Below, piece after piece: positions 6,879 through 11,300 of a DNA stretch of 11,300 nucleotides (its first letter is position 1; each line of letters opens with the position of its first letter). The translations under genes were made by a program, and so were the position numbers. Under the pieces are notes generated by a model. That model was not told the DNA's origin. It ran no database searches and saw only the letters and a list, made by a program, of their open reading frames with translations. This DNA is from CAYYJM01 sp964471755 (GTDB lineage Bacteria > Planctomycetota > Planctomycetia > Gemmatales > Gemmataceae). The DNA is taken from positions 1 to 11,300 of the forward strand of contig CAYYJM010000214.1 of assembly GCA_964471755.1 (NCBI GenBank), in the 5' to 3' direction.

Positions 6879-6884
6879 TATACT
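6879..6884 (+). promoter_or_regulatory. Candidate -10 box for the beta-propeller gene
   Basis: TATACT matches TATAAT at five of six bases and lies 38 bp before the start codon at 6923, just downstream of palindrome A. No convincing -35 box lies 16-18 bp upstream, so this is tentative. Confidence 0.3.
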
Positions 6885-6910
6885 GGCCGGGCTTGACGCT
6901 CCCCAGAATC

Positions 6911-6917
6911 GGAGAGG
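6911..6917 (+). promoter_or_regulatory. Shine-Dalgarno fixing the beta-propeller start
   Basis: GGAGAGG lies 5 nt before the ATG at 6923. It rules against the in-frame TTG at 6893 and gives a protein that opens directly with a signal peptide. Confidence 0.65.
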
Positions 6918-6922
6918 ATCCC

Positions 6923-8203
6923 ATGCGACGAACCATGAGGGTAGTGATCCTGTCGGCCTTGCTGGTCGGCGTACTGTCAGCGGCGGACTGGCCGCAGTGG
7001 CGTGGGCCGAAGCGCGATGGACACAGCGGCGAGATGGGCGTCAAGGCCGCTCTGACGGCCAAGGGCGGCCCGAAGCTCGCCTGGACGTTCCGGAACGCCG
7101 GAGCCGGCCTGGGGACGCCCGCCGTCGTCGGTGAGCGCATCTACGTCATGGGCACCCGCAAGGGCGTTGAAAACGTCATCGCCCTGGACTTGCAGGGCAA
7201 GGAACTGTGGGCGACGCCGATCGGTCCGACGTGGGACTTCGAGGGCAACGCCTGGTCGGTCGGTGGGCCGAACTGCACCCCGAGTGTCGTGGGCGATCGC
7301 CTCTACGCCCTGACGAGTGCCGGCGTGCTGGCGTGCCTCGATACGACCGGCGGCAAGGAGGTCTGGAAGCTGGACCTCGTCGCGAAGCTGGGAGCGCACG
7401 TCACGCAGGCCGGCGGCGGACCCGAAACGTATGGCTGGGGCTTCTCCTGGTCGCCGCTCGTCGATGGCGACACGCTGATCATCACGCCGGGCGGCAAGAA
7501 GGGTCTGTTCGCCGCCCTGGATCGCAAGACGGGCAACGTCCTGTGGCAGAGTGCCGGCGTCGTGGATGAATGCACCTACGCCTCGGTCATGCCGGCCGAG
7601 ATCCAGGGGGTCAAGCAATACGTCGCCATGACGCAGCAGGGCGTCGTCGCCGTGGACGCGAAGACGGGCAAGGAACTGTGGTATCACAAGCGCGATCCGA
7701 TGTTCAAGGACATGGTCTGCACGACGCCGTTGATTCTCGGCGATCGGGTGCTGATCTCCGCTGATGGTGCCGGCACGGAGGTGGTCGCGATCGAGAAGCA
7801 GGGCGCGAATCTGGTGCCGAAGCGGGTGGCGTTCAGCCGACTGCTGGGCAACTTCCACGGCGGCCTCGTCCAGGTCGGCGACCACGTCTACGGAGCGCAC
7901 GGCATCCGCGACTGGAAGTGTGTTGCCATCGCCACGGGCAAGGTGGCCTGGTCGACGCAGGAGTTCGGCGTTGGCCCGCTCCTGGCCGTGGGCGACGTGA
8001 TCGTGTTGCAGAGCCAGAAGGACAGCGAGTTGGCCGTGATCGAGCCGGACGCGACGGCGTACAAGGAACTGAGCAGGTGGAAGCTGCCGGAGACATCGAA
8101 GTTGCGCAAGTCGAACACGCTGCTCTGGACCCGCCCGAGTGCGGCCGGCGGCAAGCTGTTCGTGCGGGATCAGGATCTGTTGTTCGCCTACGAGCTGAAG
8201 TAG
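6923..8203 (+). CDS. Secreted PQQ-binding-like (BamB-type) beta-propeller protein
   Basis: A 426-residue protein. MRRTMRVVILSALLVGVLSA (1-20) is a classical signal peptide with a basic start, a hydrophobic core and a likely cut near LSA-AD. WPQWRGP (23-29) follows at once, the usual opening of planctomycete beta-propellers of this family. Repeated blade motifs of the form GK-x-x-W are visible: GKELWATPIG, GGKEVWKLDL, GNVLWQSAG, GKELWYHKR and GKVAWSTQE. They alternate with strands such as TPAVVGERIYVMG, CTPSVVGDRLYALTS and TTPLILGDRVLISAD. This is the PQQ-like repeat pattern shared by BamB and quinoprotein dehydrogenases. I see no enzymatic domain fused to it, so PQQ binding or dehydrogenase activity should not be assumed; a structural or binding role outside the cytoplasm is safer. 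It stands between palindromic repeats on both sides and probably forms its own transcription unit. Confidence 0.88.
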   Translation: MRRTMRVVILSALLVGVLSAADWPQWRGPKRDGHSGEMGVKAALTAKGGPKLAWTFRNAGAGLGTPAVVGERIYVMGTRKGVENVIALDLQGKELWATPIGPTWDFEGNAWSVGGPNCTPSVVGDRLYALTSAGVLACLDTTGGKEVWKLDLVAKLGAHVTQAGGGPETYGWGFSWSPLVDGDTLIITPGGKKGLFAALDRKTGNVLWQSAGVVDECTYASVMPAEIQGVKQYVAMTQQGVVAVDAKTGKELWYHKRDPMFKDMVCTTPLILGDRVLISADGAGTEVVAIEKQGANLVPKRVAFSRLLGNFHGGLVQVGDHVYGAHGIRDWKCVAIATGKVAWSTQEFGVGPLLAVGDVIVLQSQKDSELAVIEPDATAYKELSRWKLPETSKLRKSNTLLWTRPSAAGGKLFVRDQDLLFAYELK

Positions 8204-8232
8204 CACGTCGGAGTTCAGGCGAGCCCAGTCTT

Positions 8233-8303
8233 GGCGAGCCCCCCACGTCAGTGGGGGGAGTTTGCAGGGCGGGAACTCCCCCGGCTTTCGCCGGGGGCTC
8301 GCC
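8233..8303. repeat. Inverted pair of 30-bp palindromic elements (copies B and C), BIME-like
   Basis: Copy B (8233-8262, minus orientation) has arms CCCCCCAC (8239-8246) and GTGGGGGG (8251-8258) with the loop GTCA. Copy C (8274-8303, plus orientation) has arms CCCCCGGC (8278-8285) and GCCGGGGG (8290-8297) with the loop TTTC. The outer flanks also pair: GGCGAGCCCCC (8233-8243) with GGGGGCTCGCC (8293-8303), and GGGGGAGTT (8254-8262) with AACTCCCCC (8274-8282), around an 11-nt spacer. Two small hairpins or one long hairpin are therefore mutually exclusive folds. The element fills most of the 124-bp gap between the propeller and ligase genes. Confidence 0.75.
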
Positions 8304-8316
8304 TGGGTTTGCTGTC

Positions 8317-8320
8317 GGAG
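8317..8320 (+). promoter_or_regulatory. Shine-Dalgarno fixing the ligase start
   Basis: GGAG lies 7 nt before the ATG at 8328. The frame is open back to an ATG at 8262, but that extension would translate the palindromic repeat (copy C), so the downstream start is preferred. Confidence 0.55.
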
Positions 8321-8327
8321 TCGAGCC

Positions 8328-9560
8328 ATGCCGGACATCGCATCCCTCCAGGGTCTGCTCGATCTGCTGCCGGCGAACCGATTCTACGCCCGCAAGCTGA
8401 CCGATCACGGCCTCGTGCCCGGACGGCTCCGCTATCCCGACGACTGGGCGAAGCTGCCGTTGACGACCAAGGCGGAACTCGTCGCCGATCAGTCGGCCGA
8501 GCCGCCGTTGGGGGCGATCCACACCTTTCCGCTGGAGCGCTACAATCGATTCCATCAGACGTCTGGAACGACGGGTCGGCCGCTGCGCTGGCTCGACACG
8601 CCGGAGAGCTGGTCGGGCCTGCTCGACTGTTGGCAGGCGGTCTACGAACACGTCGGCGTGACGTCGGCGGATCGACTCTTCTTTCCCTTCTCGTTCGGGC
8701 CGTTCCTGGGTTTCTGGACGGCGTTCGAGTCGGCCTGTCGCATGGGCCGACTCTGTCTGCCGGGCGGCGGCCTGAGTACGACGGCCCGGCTACGGCTGAT
8801 CCTCGACAACGCCGTGACCGTCATCCTCTGCACGCCGACGTACGCGCTGCACCTGGCCGAGACGGCGGCTCACGAGGGCCTCGATCTGCCGAACTCGGCG
8901 GTGCGGGCGATCATCGTCGCCGGCGAACCGGGTGGCAACATCCCGGCGACGCGCCAGCGGATCGAGGCCGGCTGGGGGGCGCGCGTCTTCGACCATCACG
9001 GCATGACCGAGGTCGGTCCGGTGACGGTCGAGCCGGCGGCCCGGCCGGGCGGCCTGCACGTTCTCGATCGCTGGTATCTGGCCGAGGTGATCGACCCGGT
9101 GACGCTCGCGCCGGTGCCGACCGGGACGAGCGGCGAACTGGTGCTGACGAACGTGCATCGGCTCGGCTGTCCGCTGGTCCGCTACCGGACGGGCGACCTG
9201 GTGCGGATCGACCCGACGCCGGGCGCGGACCTGGGCATCGGGCCGCGCCTGGACGGCGGCATCCTGGGCCGGGCCGATGACATGATCGTGCTGCGCGGCA
9301 ACAACGTCTACCCGACGGCGATCCAGGCCATCCTGCACCGCTTTCCGGAGGTGACCGAGTTTCGCCTGAGTGTCGAGGATCAGCAGAGCCTGGCGGTCCT
9401 GCGGATCGATGTGGAACTGATCGGCGAGGAGGGTGTCCTCCGCCGAATCGATCAGGCGATCCGGGATGAACTGCTGTTCCGGGCGGTGGTGCGGCGGGTC
9501 GAGCCGGGAACGCTGCCCCGGTTCGAGATGAAGGCGCAGCGTCTGGCGAGACCCACATGA
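8328..9560 (+). CDS. Phenylacetate-CoA ligase (PaaK)-like adenylate-forming enzyme
   Basis: 410 residues of the ANL superfamily, which activate a carboxylate with ATP as an acyl-AMP, usually before transfer to CoA. Visible motifs are the phosphate-binding loop HQTSGTTGRP (76-85), the adenine-site motif HHGMTE (223-228), YRTGD (286-290) whose aspartate binds ribose, the hinge segment LGRADDMIVLRGNNVYP (about 313-329), and near the C-terminus LPRFEMKAQR with the catalytic lysine at K402. The order and the PRFE-x-KAxR ending match the PaaK branch rather than acetyl-CoA or luciferase-type enzymes. It is slightly shorter than typical PaaK proteins (about 430-440). The substrate cannot be read from sequence and no phenylacetate-degradation gene is nearby, so the paaK symbol is withheld. 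Its stop overlaps the start of the PilT-like gene by ATGA, so the two should be co-translated. Confidence 0.87.
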   Translation: MPDIASLQGLLDLLPANRFYARKLTDHGLVPGRLRYPDDWAKLPLTTKAELVADQSAEPPLGAIHTFPLERYNRFHQTSGTTGRPLRWLDTPESWSGLLDCWQAVYEHVGVTSADRLFFPFSFGPFLGFWTAFESACRMGRLCLPGGGLSTTARLRLILDNAVTVILCTPTYALHLAETAAHEGLDLPNSAVRAIIVAGEPGGNIPATRQRIEAGWGARVFDHHGMTEVGPVTVEPAARPGGLHVLDRWYLAEVIDPVTLAPVPTGTSGELVLTNVHRLGCPLVRYRTGDLVRIDPTPGADLGIGPRLDGGILGRADDMIVLRGNNVYPTAIQAILHRFPEVTEFRLSVEDQQSLAVLRIDVELIGEEGVLRRIDQAIRDELLFRAVVRRVEPGTLPRFEMKAQRLARPT

Positions 9561-10639
9561 CCGAGCCGACCCTTCCCCAGCGTCTGCGTGATCTGCTCAT
9601 CCGGGCGGTCGAGGCGGAAGCGTCCGACATCCATCTGATCGTCGGTTATCCGCCGGTGCTTCGCGTGCATGGCGATCTGGTCGAGCTGTCGGAGCCGGCC
9701 CTTGCCGTGGACGAGGCGGAGCCTTTGCTCGGGCCGCTCTGTCCGCCGGAGGGCCGTGAGCGGCTCCAGCATGAGAAGAGTCACGACGGCTCGTTCGGGC
9801 TCCTGCTCAACGGCAACTTCGCGCGGTTCCGGGCGAACCTGTTCTACGCCGGCGGTCACCTCGGCGCGTGCCTGCGCATCGTGCCGACCGTGATTCCGGA
9901 CTTCACCTGGCTCGGTCTGTCGTCCGAACTGGCGACCCGGCTGGCGTTTCAGATGGACGGCCTGGTGATCGTCACCGGGGCGACCGGTTCGGGCAAGACG
10001 ACGACCCTGGCGGCCCTGGTCAACCTGCTCAACCGGACGGGTGGCTACCGGATCATCACCGTTGAGGAGCCGGTGGAGTATCTCTTTCCGCGTGAGTCGG
10101 AATCGGTGGTGACGCAGCGGGAAGTCGGCCGGGACGTGGCGACGTTTGCCGATGGGCTCCGGTCGGGGCTGCGGCAAGATCCCGACGTGATCCTTGTCGG
10201 CGAGATCCGCGATCGAGAGACGGCCCAGATGGCGTTGAGCGCGGCCGAGACGGGTCATCTGGTCTTCACGACGCTGCACACGCGCGACGCCAAGGGGGCG
10301 ATCAGCCGGTACGCCGACCTGTTCCCGCAGGAGGTGCAGCGCGACGTCCGCTACCAGCTGGCCGCGAGCCTGCGAGTGGTCCTGGCCCAGCGGCTGCTGT
10401 CGGGTCTGGAACGCGGCACGAAACGGCACCTGGCCCTGGAGGTGATGTGGAACACCAATCCGATCGCCAGCGCCATCCGGCAGGGGAAGCTGGAGAGCAT
10501 CGATAACTGCCTGCTGACCGGGCGTGATGAGGGAATGGTGAGTCTGGATGAGTCGCTGCGGGCGTTGCTGCGTGCCGGCAAGATCACGCGCGAGGTGGCC
10601 GAGCAGAATGCGCGCGACGTGTCGGTGCTGAACCGGTGA
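9557..10639 (+). CDS. pilT: PilT-family type IV pilus retraction ATPase
   Basis: A 360-residue secretion-superfamily ATPase, close to the usual PilT length of about 345. Such hexamers sit at the cytoplasmic base of type IV pili and power retraction. An N-terminal PAS-like domain contains EASDIHLIVGYPPVLRVHG (21-39), typical of PilT. The core has Walker A GATGSGKTT (141-149), the Asp box ITVEEPVEY (167-175; acidic E170/E171, where PilT often has ED), Walker B DPDVILVGEIRD (208-219) and the His box TTLHT (238-242). The tail AIRQGKLESIDNCLLTGRDEGMVSLDESL, ending in GKITREVA, matches the PilT C-terminal helices, in place of the longer N-terminal extension of PilB. The start overlaps the ligase stop (ATGA) and is probably translated by coupling, since only a weak GGCGAG precedes it. 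No other pilus gene is in the window. PilU or another PilT paralogue is the main alternative. Confidence 0.9.
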   Translation: MTEPTLPQRLRDLLIRAVEAEASDIHLIVGYPPVLRVHGDLVELSEPALAVDEAEPLLGPLCPPEGRERLQHEKSHDGSFGLLLNGNFARFRANLFYAGGHLGACLRIVPTVIPDFTWLGLSSELATRLAFQMDGLVIVTGATGSGKTTTLAALVNLLNRTGGYRIITVEEPVEYLFPRESESVVTQREVGRDVATFADGLRSGLRQDPDVILVGEIRDRETAQMALSAAETGHLVFTTLHTRDAKGAISRYADLFPQEVQRDVRYQLAASLRVVLAQRLLSGLERGTKRHLALEVMWNTNPIASAIRQGKLESIDNCLLTGRDEGMVSLDESLRALLRAGKITREVAEQNARDVSVLNR

Positions 10640-10655
10640 TGATCCTGCGGGTCAT
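10639..10655. terminator. Short hairpin spanning the convergent pilT/purN ends
   Basis: ATGATCC (10639-10645) pairs with GGGTCAT (10649-10655) over 7 bp, including one G-U wobble, around the loop TGC. It covers the end of the pilT stop codon and the purN stop codon. The stem is weak and has no U-tract, so any terminator role is speculative. The intergenic space is only 12 bp. Confidence 0.2.
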
Positions 10656-11284
10656 GATTGTGCCTCCGGCAGGATGCGCACACGCCGGCCCTCGACGCGC
10701 AGCCGACCCTGGCCGAACAAGCGGATCGCCTCGGGGTACGTCTCACACTCGGCCGCGAAGACACGCGCGGCGAGGGTGTCCGGCGTGTCGTCGTCGAGGA
10801 CGGGAACGGCGGTCTGCGCGATGATCGGGCCGTGGTCGTACTCGTTGTCGGCGAAGTGGACGGTGCAGCCGGTGACCTTGACGCCGGCGGCGAGGACGGC
10901 CTGGTGAACACGTCGGCCGTACATGCCCGGGCCGCAGAACGCCGGGATCAGAGCCGGGTGGATGTTCATCACGCGGTGGGCGAAGTCGTCCGGAATGGGG
11001 ACGAGTTGCAGGAAGCCGGCCATAACGACGAGGTCGGCCTTCGCGTCGCGGCACAGGGTGAAGATGCGCTCGCCGAACGCTTCAAGCGACGGACACCCCC
11101 TGCGCTCGATGGTGGCGATGAGCGAGATGCCGGCGGTCTGGGCACGTTCCAGGCCGTGGACGCCGGGTTTGTTCGAGACGACGGCGACGACCTCGGCGTC
11201 GAGCCGGCCGGCGGCGATGCGGTCGAGCAGGTTCTGCATCGTGGTGCCGCCGCCGGAGAGCAGGACGGCGAGACGTAGGGTCAT
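10652..11284 (-). CDS. purN: Phosphoribosylglycinamide formyltransferase (GART)
   Basis: A 210-residue enzyme of de novo purine synthesis that transfers a formyl group from 10-formyltetrahydrofolate to GAR, acting in the cytosol. The fold opens with LAVLLSGGGTTMQNLLD (5-21), the phosphate-binding loop, where most PurN proteins read SGxGSNLQ. VVSNKPGVHGLERA (35-48) and VVMAGFLQLVP (86-96) are typical core strands. The catalytic triad is present: N107 and H109 in MNIHPALIP, and D150 in YDHGPIIAQ. The variant FCGPGMYGRRVHQAV (116-130) replaces the usual GLHTH segment. The length agrees with the family. The start is supported by a strong AGGAGA 6 nt upstream. It converges on the pilT-like gene with 12 bp between stop codons, and any operon partner upstream lies outside the window. 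Confidence 0.93.
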   Translation of the reverse strand: MTLRLAVLLSGGGTTMQNLLDRIAAGRLDAEVVAVVSNKPGVHGLERAQTAGISLIATIERRGCPSLEAFGERIFTLCRDAKADLVVMAGFLQLVPIPDDFAHRVMNIHPALIPAFCGPGMYGRRVHQAVLAAGVKVTGCTVHFADNEYDHGPIIAQTAVPVLDDDTPDTLAARVFAAECETYPEAIRLFGQGRLRVEGRRVRILPEAQS

Positions 11285-11290
11285 CGGGGG

Positions 11291-11296
11291 TCTCCT
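11291..11296 (-). promoter_or_regulatory. Shine-Dalgarno of purN
   Basis: AGGAGA on the minus strand, 6 nt before the ATG at 11284, is the best ribosome-binding site in the window and settles the purN start. Confidence 0.75.
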
Positions 11297-11300
11297 GGCG

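Noticed and set aside
6893..6898. TTGACG as a -35 promoter box for the beta-propeller gene
   Set aside because: A matching -10 would fall on the ribosome-binding site and leave no leader, and no TATAAT-like sequence is found there.
6977..8338. A 453-codon minus-strand frame opposite the beta-propeller gene
   Set aside because: The plus strand has a signal peptide, WPQWRGP and regular propeller repeats. The minus frame has only Arg/Asp/Leu-rich sequence.
1..11300. CRISPR array, tRNA, rRNA or insertion sequence
   Set aside because: No regularly spaced repeats, no cloverleaf-like segment with T-loop sequence, no rRNA-like stretch and no transposase were seen on either strand.

Overview
This is a GC-rich, densely coded bacterial window that looks planctomycete (inference). 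The reasons are a secreted beta-propeller protein whose mature N-terminus carries the WPQWRGP motif so frequent in Planctomycetes, a Hanks-type kinase next to an ECF sigma factor, a very large fused anti-sigma protein, and dispersed GC-rich palindromes between genes. I cannot name the genus. No rRNA, tRNA, CRISPR array, transposase or phage gene is visible.

Layout. Positions 1-46 hold a perfect 15-bp inverted repeat. On the minus strand are a two-TM DUF3754/TMEM143-family protein (59-1288) and, upstream of it, a compact cytosolic Ser/Thr kinase (1391-2248). A terminator-like hairpin (1352-1383) lies between them. A 297-bp divergent intergenic region (2249-2545) contains a perfect 8-bp-arm palindrome. 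On the plus strand follow an ECF sigma factor (2546-3112) and a 1203-residue membrane protein (3200-6811). That protein starts with a zinc anti-sigma domain and continues into alpha-2-macroglobulin-like beta-sandwich domains, and a 10-N assembly gap falls inside it. Next come a secreted PQQ-like beta-propeller (6923-8203), a PaaK-like adenylate-forming ligase (8328-9560), and a PilT-type ATPase (9557-10639) that overlaps the ligase by ATGA. Convergent at the right end is purN (10652-11284), with its Shine-Dalgarno just inside the window.

How they fit together. The sigma factor and the anti-sigma/macroglobulin fusion form a clear cell-surface signalling pair: the cytosolic zinc domain should hold the sigma factor, and the large periplasmic region should sense. 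The region between the MG6-like and MG7-like parts, where true macroglobulins carry their protease bait, is here a two-helix membrane hairpin followed by a low-complexity linker. This suggests, as inference only, a protease- or envelope-stress-sensing anti-sigma factor. The divergent kinase may belong to the same circuit. The ligase-pilT pair is translationally coupled without an obvious shared pathway. Three copies of a 30-bp palindromic element flank the beta-propeller gene; two of them form an inverted pair with compensatory base changes, resembling a REP/BIME repeat.
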